Assembly (NCBI RefSeq): GCF_000378965.1
Contig: NZ_KB900536.1
Location: 2,977,407 to 3,041,406, forward strand
Direction of reading: 5' to 3'
From: Thioalkalivibrio thiocyanodenitrificans ARhD 1
Lineage (GTDB): Bacteria > Pseudomonadota > Gammaproteobacteria > Ectothiorhodospirales > Ectothiorhodospiraceae
Length of the DNA stretch: 64,000 nucleotides
Shown: piece after piece, positions 17,330-26,727 of the stretch
Numbering within the stretch: position 1 is the stretch's first letter
How the letters are laid out: each line of letters begins with the position of its first letter
The notes under the pieces: model-generated
What the model was told of the DNA's origin: nothing
Databases searched by the model: none
Seen by the model: only the letters and a program-made list of their open reading frames with translations
Translations under genes and position numbers: made by a program

Positions 17330-17896
17330 ATGTCAATCAAATCGGATCGGTGGATCCGCCGCATGGCGGAGCAGCATGGAATGATCGAGCCCTTCGAGCC
17401 GGGGCAGGTGCGTCATGTGAACGGGGAGCGCATCGTGTCTTACGGCACGTCCAGCTACGGCTATGACGTGCGATGTGCCGACGAATTCAAGATATTCACC
17501 AACATCAATTCCAGCATCGTCGATCCCAAGGGATTCGATGAACGCAGTTTCGTGGATGTGAAATCCGACGTCTGCATCATTCCGCCCAATTCCTTCGCAC
17601 TGGCCCGCACCGTGGAGTACTTCCGCATCCCGCGGTCTGTGCTGACCATCTGTCTGGGCAAGAGCACCTACGCCCGCTGCGGCATCATCGTCAACGTGAC
17701 CCCGCTGGAACCCGAGTGGGAGGGCCACGTGACGCTGGAGTTCTCCAATACGACACCGCTGCCCGCCAAGATCTACGCCAACGAGGGCGTGGCGCAGATG
17801 CTGTTCCTGGAATCCGACGAGATCTGCGAGACCTCCTACAAGGACCGGGGCGGCAAATACCAGGGCCAGCGCGGAGTCACCCTGCCCAAGACGTGA
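17330..17896 (+). CDS. dcd: dCTP deaminase
   Basis: 188 aa from the ATG at 17330 ([12 protein letters not shown]); this fits the E. coli length of 193. Motifs are [52 protein letters not shown] (with the catalytic Glu in 'VTLEFSN'), and the C-terminal [12 protein letters not shown] that closes over the substrate. It converts dCTP to dUTP for dTMP synthesis. Confidence 0.97.
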   Translation: MSIKSDRWIRRMAEQHGMIEPFEPGQVRHVNGERIVSYGTSSYGYDVRCADEFKIFTNINSSIVDPKGFDERSFVDVKSDVCIIPPNSFALARTVEYFRIPRSVLTICLGKSTYARCGIIVNVTPLEPEWEGHVTLEFSNTTPLPAKIYANEGVAQMLFLESDEICETSYKDRGGKYQGQRGVTLPKT

Positions 17897-18520
17897 CCTT
17901 CGGAAGGATGAAGGATGATGTAGCCACAGAGGGCACAGAGGTCACAGAGAAAAACCGAAAGGATCGTAGGTTGGGGTGAGCGCAGCGAACCCCAACATGG
18001 AGGAGGTTCCCCGGGCCCCGGCTGTTGGGGTTCGTTCCTCACCCCAACCTACAACTGCTAAAAGCTTTTCCTCGGTGCCCTCTGTGGCAGGAAAGCAGTG
18101 CAGTAGGATGGGTCAAGCGAAGCGGACCCATGCTGTGCGGCCAGTCGAGGTGGCAGAATGCGCGGGAGGTCCGCATGGGCACGCTGCGCTTTGCCCATCC
18201 TACGGTCCTGTTGGTTTTCCTCGGTGCCCTCTGTGGCAGGAAAGCAGCGCAGTAGGATGGGTCAAGCGAAGCGGACCCATGCTGTGCGGCCAGTCGAGGT
18301 GGCAGAATGCGCGGGAGGTCCGCATGGGCACGCTGCGCTTTGCCCATCCTACGGTCTGCTAAAAGCTTTTCCTCGGTGCCCTCTGTGGCAGGAAAGCAGC
18401 GCAGTAGGATGGGTCAAGCGAAGCGGACCCATGCTGTGCGGCCAGTCAGGGAGGCAGGAGTCGGGCTGACCTTCATCCTTCACCCCTCTCTCCTCACGCC
18501 TTTCCCCTCACGCGGCCCCA
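17897..18520. repeat. Nested palindromes and a ~150-bp direct repeat in three copies
   Basis: No credible gene lies here. A CCTCGGTGCCCTCTGTGGC-containing unit starts at 18070, 18219 and 18371 (periods 149 and 152; the third is cut at ~18450). Each unit holds a GTAGGATGGGTCAAGCGAAG / CTTTGCCCATCCTAC palindrome of REP type. Upstream, 17927-17955 has the complement (CCACAGAGGGCACAGAGG), and 17966-18052 is a GTAGGTTGGGGTGAGCGCAG palindrome. Small frames through the repeats are repeat translations. Confidence 0.85.
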
Positions 18521-18523
18521 GCC

Positions 18524-19036
18524 TCAGAAATTCTCCGTGGAGGTGAACAGCCCCACGCGCAGGTCCCTGGCGGTGTAGATCTCACGCCCGTCCACGCTCA
18601 CCGAGCCGTCGGCAATACCCAGCACCAGCTTGCGGGTGATCACGCGCTTGACGTCCACCTGGTAGGTGACCTTTTTCGCCGTGGGCAGTACCTGGCCGGT
18701 GAACTTCACCTCGCCCACGCCAAGGGCGCGTCCGCGCCCCGGATTGCCCAGCCAGGCAAGATAGAAACCCACCAACTGCCACATGGCGTCCAGGCCCAGG
18801 CATCCGGGCATCACCGGGTCTCCGGGGAAGTGACAGTCGAAGAACCACAGGTTCGGGTTGATATCCAGCTCGGCCTTCATCTCGCCCTTTCCGAAGGCAC
18901 CGCCCTCATCGCAGATGCGCGTGACGCGGTCCATCATGAGCATGTTGGGTACGGGCAGCTGAGCGTTGCCCGGCCCGAACATCTCGCCATAACCGCATTT
19001 CAGAAGCTGTTCACGATCAAAAGTTTCCACGCGCAT
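18524..19036 (-). CDS. fabA: 3-hydroxydecanoyl-ACP dehydratase/isomerase
   Basis: 170 aa, the standard length. The active-site His is in [24 protein letters not shown], with the Asp in GLDAMW. It makes and isomerises trans-2-decenoyl-ACP, the branch point to unsaturated fatty acids in gammaproteobacteria. fabB is not adjacent here; a separate locus must supply it. It is convergent with dcd across the repeat block. Confidence 0.97.
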   Translation of the reverse strand: MRVETFDREQLLKCGYGEMFGPGNAQLPVPNMLMMDRVTRICDEGGAFGKGEMKAELDINPNLWFFDCHFPGDPVMPGCLGLDAMWQLVGFYLAWLGNPGRGRALGVGEVKFTGQVLPTAKKVTYQVDVKRVITRKLVLGIADGSVSVDGREIYTARDLRVGLFTSTENF

Positions 19037-19444
19037 GAAGGGGTCCGCCAGAGTCCATGGAGCCGCCTATTGGACCGGAATACGTCTGCCGGTACAAGTT
19101 TGGCGGCGCGGTGTCGGAGCCCGACCCGAATGCCTTCTCCCGCAAGGAGAGCGACGCTGATATGCTGGGTGGCGCAAGTTATACGGATCACGACCCCGGA
19201 CCGGTTGCAAGGGTCGCCAGGGCGTGACGCATTGCGCTCTTCGAATGCTGACGGCGTTCGGCCATTGCGCGGGCCCTGTACACTGGATCCAACGCCGGAT
19301 CGATCCGCATGTTCCACGGTCCGTGAACGATACACCGCGATCCAGGCACCCGGCGCCTGGATCGGCAGCGCCGCTGGAGGCGGGGCCGTGCTGTTGCATC
19401 AGGGGCAGGCCATCGGGTCCCGGTCGGCAACCAAGGGGGAATCC
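19037..19444. other. 408-bp spacer, divergent promoters, one hairpin
   Basis: No gene seen. It must hold the promoters for fabA (minus) and for the 19445 gene (plus). A 10-bp hairpin CGATCCAGGC..GCCTGGATCG lies at 19338-19364, about 80 bases before the next ATG. Confidence 0.5.
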
Positions 19445-20866
19445 ATGTCCATAGAAGCCGTGTTGGGACTCTGGAGCGACGCCATGGTTCTGTCCGTGGT
19501 GATCTGGCTGGTACTGATAGTGGCGGTGCTTTACGCGGGCCGGCGCTGGATCGAGCCCCTCGGGACGGCCCTGTTTCAGGGCGTGTATCACCTGCTGCGA
19601 TTGAGCGCCCGATCTGTCCGGGCGGCCGCGCGTCACGTGGAGCAACGCCATCGGGCGTACCTTCGGGCCCTCGAGCGCGAGCATCTGGATCATCAGCTGT
19701 ACCGCGAACTGCACGGTCTGCACGATCGTGTGAACCGTGATCTGGGCGGGTATCCGGTGTTGCAAAGGGCCATGCACGAGCAGATCCAGCGCCTGGAGCA
19801 GGATTACCACGCGGCCGAGGCATTGCCGCCGGCGGAGCCGCCCTGGCTGCGCACGGTGGCCGAGCTGGCAAAGAACCAGCCCCATGGTGACCCGGCCGTG
19901 GCCCGCGTCCTGGAGGATATCCATGACGGCCTGCAACGGGCCGGCCGCGCCGCGCAGGACGAGTACCACGCTGCCAGCCGCGAGCGTCTTGAACTGCTGC
20001 GGGCCATGCTGCCCGCCTGGCGGGCTCTGGGCGAACGTCTGAATGCGGTGGAACACGCCATCCAGCGCGTCGTGTCCAGAAGCCGCCAGGTGGATGAGAT
20101 CGTGGGCCGCCATGAAGCCCTGGCCCAGGGCGGGGCGGAGATCGATGCGGGTCTGGTGGCGGGCTCGGTGGGCCGCCTGCTGGTGAGCGGCGCCCTGCTG
20201 GCGCTTGCGGCGCTGGCCGCCGTGGTGAGTTTTCACCTGATCGAGCGCCCCATGGCGGAGGCGGTGGGCCTCGCGGATCACATCGGTCCCTGGCCCCTGT
20301 CAGCACTCGCTTCCGGCCTGCTGATTCTGCTGGCCGTGGCCACCGGTCTGCTGATGACGGAAACCCGGCACCTGACCCGTCTGGTCCCGGGTCTGGGCAA
20401 CGTGGATCCGGGTGTCCGGCGTTGGCTGTTCGGGGCCGGGTTGCTGATGCTGCTGGTGGTGGCCGGTCTGCAGGGGGCCCTGGCCTTCTCCCGGGAGTTT
20501 CTCATTGCGCAGGATGAGCGGCTGACCCTGATGATGACCCTCGAACCGGACGTCTCGGCAACGATGGTGCGGTGGATTCCCATGCTCACGCAGATGGGGA
20601 TGGGCTTTATCCTGCCGCTGCTCGTGGCCCTGACAGCCGTGCCCCTGGAATCCTTCCTGCGCCACCTGCGCGTGGTGCTCGGCGTGACGCTGGCCGTGGC
20701 GCTGCGTCTGCTGGGTTTTGTGCTGGGCTTCCTTGCCCGGCTGGTGCGTTGGGTGGCGTCGCTGGTGCGGGTGGTCTACGGCCTGCTGATCTTCGTGCCC
20801 GTGACGATCGGGCAACGGGTGCGGGAGAAATCCAACGGGCGGGAACCGGGGGAGCGTGAGGCGTGA
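19445..20866 (+). CDS. Unknown multi-pass membrane protein, 473 aa
   Basis: I do not recognise a family. The start is the ATG at 19445 with AAGGGGG just upstream. One helix at residues ~14-32 is followed by a long Arg/Glu/His-rich helical segment (~residues 45-235, coiled-coil-like: RAYLRALEREHLDHQLYRELHGLHDRV). At least five hydrophobic helices then occur (about 245-265, 290-310, 330-352, 385-405, 415-465). The pattern of a membrane anchor, long cytoplasmic coiled coil and C-terminal membrane bundle recalls structural or mechanosensitive proteins, but no motif supports any function. It is monocistronic and convergent with the rhodanese gene. Confidence 0.75.
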   Translation: MSIEAVLGLWSDAMVLSVVIWLVLIVAVLYAGRRWIEPLGTALFQGVYHLLRLSARSVRAAARHVEQRHRAYLRALEREHLDHQLYRELHGLHDRVNRDLGGYPVLQRAMHEQIQRLEQDYHAAEALPPAEPPWLRTVAELAKNQPHGDPAVARVLEDIHDGLQRAGRAAQDEYHAASRERLELLRAMLPAWRALGERLNAVEHAIQRVVSRSRQVDEIVGRHEALAQGGAEIDAGLVAGSVGRLLVSGALLALAALAAVVSFHLIERPMAEAVGLADHIGPWPLSALASGLLILLAVATGLLMTETRHLTRLVPGLGNVDPGVRRWLFGAGLLMLLVVAGLQGALAFSREFLIAQDERLTLMMTLEPDVSATMVRWIPMLTQMGMGFILPLLVALTAVPLESFLRHLRVVLGVTLAVALRLLGFVLGFLARLVRWVASLVRVVYGLLIFVPVTIGQRVREKSNGREPGEREA

Positions 20867-20953
20867 ATTGAAGTGAGAAGGGTGAATTGGGAAGTGGGAA
20901 ATTCAACGGCCTTTACTTCTTACTTCCCAATTCACCCTTCTCACTTCAATTCA
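20864..20953. repeat. Perfect 32-bp-arm palindrome of the GAATTGGGAAGTGGG family, no ORF
   Basis: The arms 20864-20895 and 20922-20953 are exact complements; the loop contains GGCCTTTACTTC. The palindrome includes the stop codons of both convergent genes. Its arms share GAAGGGTGAATTGGGAAGT with the inverted ends of the element at 26728-27266, and its loop word occurs again at 48885-48949. It could serve as a bidirectional terminator, although it lacks a T-run at the stem end. Confidence 0.9.
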
Positions 20954-21382
20954 GCACTGTTCCCACGGCAGGCCCCGGAAGCGCCAGCCGCCGATGGTGG
21001 AGCGGTGGTGACCCTCGTCCAGTTCGCCCTCGAAGCCTTCGGTCACGTTGTAGACCTTGATCAGCCCCGATTGCATCAGGGCACGGCCGGCTTCCCGTGA
21101 GCGTTTGCCGCTTCGGCAGATGAGCACCACCGGGGCACATTCCCCCTCCTCTTCGCAGACCGCGCCACCGAGCAGCAGTTTGCGCACTTCCGTGACGAAG
21201 TGCGGGTTCACTGTCCAGTCCGGCTCGTCGATCCAGGATACGTGTATGGCGCCCACGGGATGACCCACGAACAGGAACTCCATGGTGGAGCGCACATCCA
21301 CCAGTATCGCGCGGGGGTTGTGTTGCAGGAGGTCGAAGGCCTCCTGCGGGCTCAGTCCGATGGGCGTGTGGTCGTCTTTCAT
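20951..21382 (-). CDS. Rhodanese-like sulfurtransferase
   Basis: 143 aa from the ATG at 21382. A single rhodanese domain: DVRSTMEFLFVGHPVGAIHV, and the active-site loop LICRSGKRSREAG with the catalytic Cys. The C-terminus ends in GLPWEQC. It probably carries persulfide sulfur; the acceptor is unknown. It is a stand-alone gene, divergent from ompW across a 208-bp AT-rich spacer. Confidence 0.92.
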   Translation of the reverse strand: MKDDHTPIGLSPQEAFDLLQHNPRAILVDVRSTMEFLFVGHPVGAIHVSWIDEPDWTVNPHFVTEVRKLLLGGAVCEEEGECAPVVLICRSGKRSREAGRALMQSGLIKVYNVTEGFEGELDEGHHRSTIGGWRFRGLPWEQC

Positions 21383-21492
21383 TGCGGGTGAGTTCCTTTG
21401 CCGGGCACGCATTGGCCTTCCATAAGCATAGTGCAGGCAAGCGACACCATGCCCGGCTTCTCGTCGTAATAACCATTCAAAAATTAGGATTT

Positions 21493-21506
21493 TTGATCCC
21501 CGTCAA
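21493..21506. promoter_or_regulatory. FNR-like box upstream of ompW
   Basis: TTGATCCCCGTCAA matches the FNR consensus TTGAT-N4-ATCAA at 9 of 10 fixed positions. It lies 85 bases before ompW in an AT-rich stretch unlike the surrounding DNA. ompW is FNR-controlled in E. coli. The divergent rhodanese gene could also be affected. Confidence 0.6.
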
Positions 21507-21590
21507 AAACCATAATCATCATATGGGTTAAAAGGTTCCCGTCTCTACCTTTCCTGCATTTCTTACCATTTTCGAGGGAGAACGGCCTAC

Positions 21591-22262
21591 ATGAATATCT
21601 GGCAAAAGACGATCGTTGCGGGGTGCATGGTCCTGACCGCTGCTCCGGCACTGGCCCTTGACCGGGGCGATATGCTGGTCCGATTCGGGCCCACGTGGGT
21701 CATGCCCAACGACAGCAGCGGCGAAGTGACGCCGCCCGGCGTCGAAGGGGTGTCGGTGGATAACGGCTCGGCGCTGGGTGTGAGCTTCACCTACATGGCC
21801 ACCCCCAACGTGGGTATCGAGGTCCTGGCCGCCACCCCGTTCAAGCACGACATCAAGAGCAGCGGCGATCTGGCTGGCGTAGTCCCCGGCAAGATCGGCG
21901 ATACCTACCACCTGCCGCCCACGGTCTCGTTGCAGTATCACTTCACAGACCTGGGCGCCATGCGTCCCTATCTGGGCGCGGGCATCAACTACACCAACTT
22001 CTTCAAGAGCAGGACCCGGGGAGGGCTGCGCGATGCCGGCTACGACGGCCTGAGTCTGAGTGATTCATGGGGCTGGTCGCTGCAGGCGGGCGTGGACGTG
22101 GATGTCAACGAGCGCTGGTTCGTGGGCGCGAGCCTGTACTACATGTCCATCGACACCACCGCCAAGGTGCGCGGCGAGGGCGGCCCCTTCGGCGACGAAC
22201 TCCGGGTGAACGTGGATATCGACCCGTGGGTACTCATGGTGGGCGCCGGGCTGCGTTTCTGA
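21591..22262 (+). CDS. ompW: OmpW family outer-membrane protein
   Basis: 223 aa. Signal peptide with a cut near ALALDRGD (residue ~22). Family signs are DMLVRFGPTWVMP at the first strand, the PPTVSLQYHF segment, GAGINYTNFF, and a C-terminal Phe (VGAGLRF) for BAM recognition. It is an eight-strand barrel thought to pass small hydrophobic molecules. An FNR-like box is upstream and a 12-bp GC hairpin (22270-22297) directly follows. Confidence 0.93.
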   Translation: MNIWQKTIVAGCMVLTAAPALALDRGDMLVRFGPTWVMPNDSSGEVTPPGVEGVSVDNGSALGVSFTYMATPNVGIEVLAATPFKHDIKSSGDLAGVVPGKIGDTYHLPPTVSLQYHFTDLGAMRPYLGAGINYTNFFKSRTRGGLRDAGYDGLSLSDSWGWSLQAGVDVDVNERWFVGASLYYMSIDTTAKVRGEGGPFGDELRVNVDIDPWVLMVGAGLRF

Positions 22263-22269
22263 CCGCCAC

Positions 22270-22297
22270 GGGCCGCCGGCCGTCCGGCCGGCGGCCC
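22270..22297 (+). terminator. Possible terminator hairpin after ompW
   Basis: A perfect 12-bp stem, GGGCCGCCGGCC with a four-base loop, starts 7 bases after the ompW stop. No T-run follows, so termination may be weak or the hairpin may only protect the 3' end. Confidence 0.5.
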
Positions 22298-22660
22298 GGA
22301 TCCGGGCGAAACCGCCGTTGCCGACGAAGGTTTTCCATTCGAGACGTCGAAGAACCTGTCTGAACCCCCATGGTTGTCTTTGCGGGCTTGCCGGCCGTTA
22401 AACAAACCCGCGGCCCTTGATGCCGACCTGCCGGTGCGCCGCTTCTCCCGCGACGTTCACCGATGATCCCTTTTTTTGGTACCTTACCCGGGTCAGGTCT
22501 GCCCGGCGCGTCCCATGTGCGTCTCACCCGAGTGACCGGTGGCAGCGGGCTGTTCAGGCCGCCCGGGCGCATACTTTATGTGAAGTTCGCGCGGCCCGGC
22601 TCGCGGGCCGGCACGTAGAATGTGAACCTTTTTCAGCCGCCCCGTCGGCGGAGGTCCCGA
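22298..22660. other. 363-bp spacer without a recognised gene
   Basis: It contains a T7 run at 22471-22477 and short GC hairpins, and must include the promoter of the following gene. No ORF with coding character was found on either strand. Confidence 0.5.
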
Positions 22661-23320
22661 GTGAAGTTCCTTGTGCTGTTTCTCCTGGTGATCCTCGCCG
22701 CCGGGTTCGCCCATGCCGATACCGCTTACATCAGCGACGACCTTAATGTGGCCATCCGCTCGGGCAAGACCTTCCAGCATCGCATCATGCGTTTCGTGCC
22801 CAGCGGTACCCCGGTGGAGGTGCTGCAGCGGGATGATGACGGCTATGTGCTGGTCCGTACCCCGGAAGGCACCGAGGGCTGGCTCGAGGGGGCCCAGCTT
22901 TCGCGGCAGCCCCATGCCAGGGACCGCCTGGCCCAGACGGAGCGGGAGATGGATGGACTGCGCGAAAGGCTGACGCAGGCCGAGGAGCGCGTCTCCACGC
23001 TTCGCGATGAGCGCGCTCAGGCGCGTGCCCGTGTGCGGGAGACGGAGGCGGCGATCGAGGCCATGGTCATGGAGATGGAGACGCTGCGCGAGACCGCCGC
23101 GCGGCCCATGGAGATCGCCCGGGAGAACGAACGGCTGCAGGACCTCGCGGGTCAGTACCGGATGCGAGCCGAGGCCCTGGAGTCACGCATGGAGGAACTG
23201 CGCCAGTCGGAACAGCGGCAGTGGTTCATGATCGGCGCGGGCGTGGCCGTGGGCAGCGCGCTGTTGGGTATCATTCTCACACGCATCCGCTGGCGCCGCC
23301 GAAACGACGGATGGGCGTAG
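22661..23320 (+). CDS. SH3 domain plus C-terminal membrane anchor protein (TIGR04211-like)
   Basis: 219 aa from the GTG at 22661, which has GGAGGT 6 bases upstream; an upstream in-frame GTG at 22622 lacks one. Signal peptide to about AHADTAY. A bacterial SH3 domain follows (residues ~20-85; YISDDLNVAIRSG, TEGWLEGAQL). Then comes a long coiled coil (DRLAQTEREMDGLRERLTQAEERVSTLRDE) and a terminal membrane helix (FMIGAGVAVGSALLGIILTRI) with a basic tail. This layout matches the YgiM-type 'SH3 and anchor' family, of uncertain envelope function. Confidence 0.88.
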   Translation: MKFLVLFLLVILAAGFAHADTAYISDDLNVAIRSGKTFQHRIMRFVPSGTPVEVLQRDDDGYVLVRTPEGTEGWLEGAQLSRQPHARDRLAQTEREMDGLRERLTQAEERVSTLRDERAQARARVRETEAAIEAMVMEMETLRETAARPMEIARENERLQDLAGQYRMRAEALESRMEELRQSEQRQWFMIGAGVAVGSALLGIILTRIRWRRRNDGWA

Positions 23321-23375
23321 ACAGAACGAGGAGGAAGGTTTTCGTCTGAGGGATGGCGGGACAGACGGTCCGCGC

Positions 23376-23633
23376 TCAACTGGACAGGCCGCAGGTGATG
23401 AGGCGGTGCTGCGCGCGTCGCGCGAGGTTGTTCTGGACCAGACCGACGAGGGTGTCGACGGGGTTCATGATCTCCGTATCGCACGGCTGAGCGGCCAGCG
23501 TCCGGGTACCGAGTCCGGCCAGGCGGGCCAGCTCCTCGTCCGTGAGTGCGTCCAGACTGAAACGCTCCCCGTAACGGGCCTCCAGGTACGCGAAGTATTC
23601 GCTCAACGGCGAGGGCTTCCGGGCGTTCTTCAT
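23376..23633 (-). CDS. Small hypothetical protein, 85 aa
   Basis: The chosen ATG at 23633 (MKNARKPSPLSEYFAYLEARYG) has GGTAGGT 5 bases upstream. The frame runs open to 23855, but that part consists of repeat words. The helical segment RFSLDALTDEELARLAGLGTRTL and a C-terminal Arg/Asn-rich helix are the only features. No family recognised. It is convergent with the SH3-anchor gene. Confidence 0.5.
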   Translation of the reverse strand: MKNARKPSPLSEYFAYLEARYGERFSLDALTDEELARLAGLGTRTLAAQPCDTEIMNPVDTLVGLVQNNLARRAQHRLITCGLSS

Positions 23634-23999
23634 GGCACCTACCCATGTATCCATGGCTGGATTTTTTATGGCACGGGGTGCCCGGGGAGACAACGATCGG
23701 GTGACAGAAATGGGCAGTGGTCCCCGATTTTCTCCCCGGTCCTTGACGACGCGCACACTCCGGGCCGGTGGGGCACCCCGACCGGGTCCCCGGGCAGACC
23801 TCCTTGTATCTTGTATCCCGCCTCTTGTATCGTGACCCCTGTATCTGCGCTTCATATGAACCTTCCGTTCGGCTTCGGTTGCATTCGGCGGGTTCGCGCT
23901 GTCCGTGAATGCGCCATGGCGCCGGTCCGGGCCTGTCGGGTCCGGCGCTTTGCACCCCCAAACTCAACAAAAACACGCCAACCGCGACCCCCATAGCCG
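23634..23999. other. 366-bp spacer with TTGTATC words; mrp promoter region
   Basis: At 23800-23855 lie repeated CTTGTATC(T/C)TGTATCC words like those at 1090-1105, 5471-5493 and 6214-6270. No gene was found; the mrp operon promoter must lie here. Confidence 0.5.
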
Positions 24000-26300
24000 A
24001 TGCTGCTTGCCGTCCTTTCGGGATTCCTCATTGCCGCCATCGCCCCCTGGGTCCACCGGTTCAGCGGTCGGCACAGCGGCTGGGTGCTGGCGGTCCTGCC
24101 CGGGGCCCTGTTCGTCTACTTCCTGGGTTTCATCCCCGAGATCGCCGACGGCGGCCAGGTGCGCTTCGTCTATCCCTGGGTGCCCGGGCTGGATATCCAG
24201 CTCTCGTTCCTGGTGGACGGGCTGTCCCTGCTGTTCGCGCTGCTGATATCGGGCATCGGCTTCTTCATCGTCTCCTACGCGGGCCGCTACCTGGAGAAGC
24301 ACCGGGATGTGGGACGTTTCTACGTGCTGATCCTGGCCTTCATGGGCTCCATGCTGGGCCTGGTGCTGGCGGACAACCTGGTCGCCCTGTTCGTGTTCTG
24401 GGAGCTGACCAGCATCACCTCCTACCTGCTGATCGGTTACAACCACGAGGACGCCCGGGCACGTTATTGCGCGTTGCAGGGGCTGTTCGTCACCGTGGGC
24501 GGGGGGCTTGCGCTGCTCGTGGGTCTTGTCATGCTCGCCGTGGCCGGCGGCAGCTATGAACTCTCGGAGATCCTCGCCGGCGATGGCTTGCAGGAGCACG
24601 CGTGGTACCTGCCCATTCTGCTGCTGGTGCTGGCGGGCGCCTTCACCAAGTCCGCCCAGGTCCCGTTTCACTTCTGGCTGCCCAACGCCATGGCGGCGCC
24701 CACGCCCGTCTCCGCCTACCTGCATTCCGCCACCATGGTCAAGGCAGGGGTGTACCTGCTGGCGCGTCTCAATCCGGGGTTGGGCGGCACGGACGAATGG
24801 CTTCTGATCCTGTCCCTGTTCGGCGGCGTGACCATGCTGACGGGCGTCTTCCTGGCGGCGCGCAGCACGGGCGTGAAGCAGGTGCTTGCCTACTCGACGG
24901 TCATGGCGCTTGGCACGCTCACCATGCTCATCGGCGTGGGCACGGAGACGGCCATCATCGCGGCGGTCACCTTTCTCATGGCGCACTCGCTCTACAAGGG
25001 CGCGCTGTTCCTGATCGCGGGCATCCTGGATCACGAGGCCGGCTGCAAGGACTTTCTGCAGACCGGCGGTCTGCGCAGCGCCCTGCCGGTGACCACCTTC
25101 TTCGCCGCCATCGCGGCCCTCTCGCTGGGCGGCGTGATCCCCATGTTCGGCTTCATCGCCAAGGAACTGATGCTGGAGGCCGTCCTGGAGGCCCCGACGG
25201 TCTCGGGTGTGCTCACGGCCCTGGCTGTCGCCACCGCCATCCTGGGCGTGCTGGTGGCGGCCGTCGTCGGCATCAAACCCTGGTTTGGCCCACGCGTGAA
25301 GACACCAAAGGACCCTCACCACGAAGCGCCTCCGGCCATGCTGGCCGGCCCCGCGGTGCTGGGCAGCCTGGGCCTGCTGTTCGGGCTTGCGCCCATGCTG
25401 CCGGAATGGGGCGTGCTGGGGGCTGCGGCCGGTGCCGTGTACGGCGCTCCGCTGGACCCGAACCTGTCGCTCTGGCACGGCATCAACGCGCCGCTGATGA
25501 TCAGCGCCGCGAGTCTGCTGCTGGGCTTAGCACTGTACACGCAATGGGACCGTTTCCGCGCCGCCTTCGCGTGGCTGGACGGGGTCGCCGGCAGCATCGG
25601 CCCGGAACGCCAGTATGACCGCACCATGGCGGGCCTCGTCCGGATCTCGGACTGGCAGACGCGCGTGCTGCAGAACGGCTACCTGCGTTACTACCTGATG
25701 ACGATCCTGATCATGACCCTCGTGATGGTCGGTGTCAGTGCGGAGCTTTACGGGATCTCGGTCGGGGAACTGTCCTTCGCCGACATACAGATCCAGGAGT
25801 GGACCGTGCTGGGCATGCTGCTGGCCGCGGCGGCCGTTGCGGTGGTGATCCGCTCGAGACTTGCGGCGGTGGCCTCTCTGGGGGCGGCGGGCTTCGGTGT
25901 CGCGCTGGTGTATGTGCTGTTCAGCGCACCCGACGTGGGCATCACCCAGGTGCTGGTGGAAACCCTCACGGTGCTGCTGCTGGTACTGGTGCTGTTCCGG
26001 TTGCCCGGGTTCCTGGACCTCTCCACGCCCCTGGTGCGGGCACGCGATGCGCTCATCGCCCTGGCCGTGGGCGGCATGATGACCCTGATCATGCTTTCCA
26101 CCCTGCACATGCGGGCCCACGAAAGCATCTCCGCCTACCACGTGGCGGAGAGCATGCCCTCCGGGTACGGGCGCAACATCGTCAACGTGATCCTGGTGGA
26201 TTTCCGTGCCCTGGATACCCTCGGTGAGATCTTCGTGTTGGCACTGGCCGCCGTGGGTGTCTACGCCATGATCAAGCTGCGCGCGGAGGACCGGAAATGA
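24000..26300 (+). CDS. mrpA: Mrp Na+/H+ antiporter subunit A
   Basis: 766 aa. The NuoL-like core has the conserved Glu in [16 protein letters not shown] and Lys in [19 protein letters not shown], the quinone-antiporter signature shared with complex I. The C-terminal ~200 residues hold the DUF4040/MbhE-like helices ([22 protein letters not shown] and [23 protein letters not shown]). It is the first gene of a complete mrpABCDEFG set; group I Mrp systems export Na+ in exchange for protons and matter for alkaline pH homeostasis. The end overlaps mrpB by 4 bases. Confidence 0.96.
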   Translation: MLLAVLSGFLIAAIAPWVHRFSGRHSGWVLAVLPGALFVYFLGFIPEIADGGQVRFVYPWVPGLDIQLSFLVDGLSLLFALLISGIGFFIVSYAGRYLEKHRDVGRFYVLILAFMGSMLGLVLADNLVALFVFWELTSITSYLLIGYNHEDARARYCALQGLFVTVGGGLALLVGLVMLAVAGGSYELSEILAGDGLQEHAWYLPILLLVLAGAFTKSAQVPFHFWLPNAMAAPTPVSAYLHSATMVKAGVYLLARLNPGLGGTDEWLLILSLFGGVTMLTGVFLAARSTGVKQVLAYSTVMALGTLTMLIGVGTETAIIAAVTFLMAHSLYKGALFLIAGILDHEAGCKDFLQTGGLRSALPVTTFFAAIAALSLGGVIPMFGFIAKELMLEAVLEAPTVSGVLTALAVATAILGVLVAAVVGIKPWFGPRVKTPKDPHHEAPPAMLAGPAVLGSLGLLFGLAPMLPEWGVLGAAAGAVYGAPLDPNLSLWHGINAPLMISAASLLLGLALYTQWDRFRAAFAWLDGVAGSIGPERQYDRTMAGLVRISDWQTRVLQNGYLRYYLMTILIMTLVMVGVSAELYGISVGELSFADIQIQEWTVLGMLLAAAAVAVVIRSRLAAVASLGAAGFGVALVYVLFSAPDVGITQVLVETLTVLLLVLVLFRLPGFLDLSTPLVRARDALIALAVGGMMTLIMLSTLHMRAHESISAYHVAESMPSGYGRNIVNVILVDFRALDTLGEIFVLALAAVGVYAMIKLRAEDRK

Positions 26301-26725
26301 GCACCATGCATTCCCTGATCCTGCGCACCGCAGGCAATTTCCTTCTGCCCCTGCTGCTGCTGTTCTCCATCTTCCTGCTCCTGCGCGGCCACGACGAGCC
26401 GGGAGGCGGCTTCATCGGCGGGCTGGTGGCGGCATCGGCCATCGTGCTGAACCTGTTCGCCCTGGAGATCAAGTCGGCCAAGGCGGTTCTCTGGGTGGAC
26501 CCCCGCCATGTGCTCGGTATCGGCATGACACTGGCGGTGCTGTCCGCAATACCGGCCGTGTTCATGGGCGAGCCCTTCTTCACCGCCCAGTGGCTCACCT
26601 TCGAGGTTCCCGCCGTAGGCGAGCTCAAGGTGGGCACGGTGCTGATGTTCGACATCGGGGTGTACCTGGTGGTGATCGGGGCGGTGCTGACGATCATGTT
26701 GTCGCTGGCGGAGGCGGAGGACTGA
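26297..26725 (+). CDS. mrpB: Mrp antiporter subunit B
   Basis: 142 aa with four membrane helices. The family motif is [17 protein letters not shown] (residues ~30-46). It is translationally coupled to mrpA (ATGA). The stop codon stands 3 bases before the inverted-repeat element that separates it from mrpC. Confidence 0.95.
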   Translation: MSTMHSLILRTAGNFLLPLLLLFSIFLLLRGHDEPGGGFIGGLVAASAIVLNLFALEIKSAKAVLWVDPRHVLGIGMTLAVLSAIPAVFMGEPFFTAQWLTFEVPAVGELKVGTVLMFDIGVYLVVIGAVLTIMLSLAEAED

Positions 26726-26727
26726 TT

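Noticed and set aside
18070-18450. Possible CRISPR or gene in the threefold repeat
   Set aside because: Units of ~150 bp consist of REP-type palindromes, without spacers; short ORFs are translations of the repeat itself.
22622-22660. Upstream GTG start for the SH3-anchor protein
   Set aside because: It would place a basic RRRRSR stretch before the signal peptide and lacks the GGAGGT that precedes the GTG at 22661.
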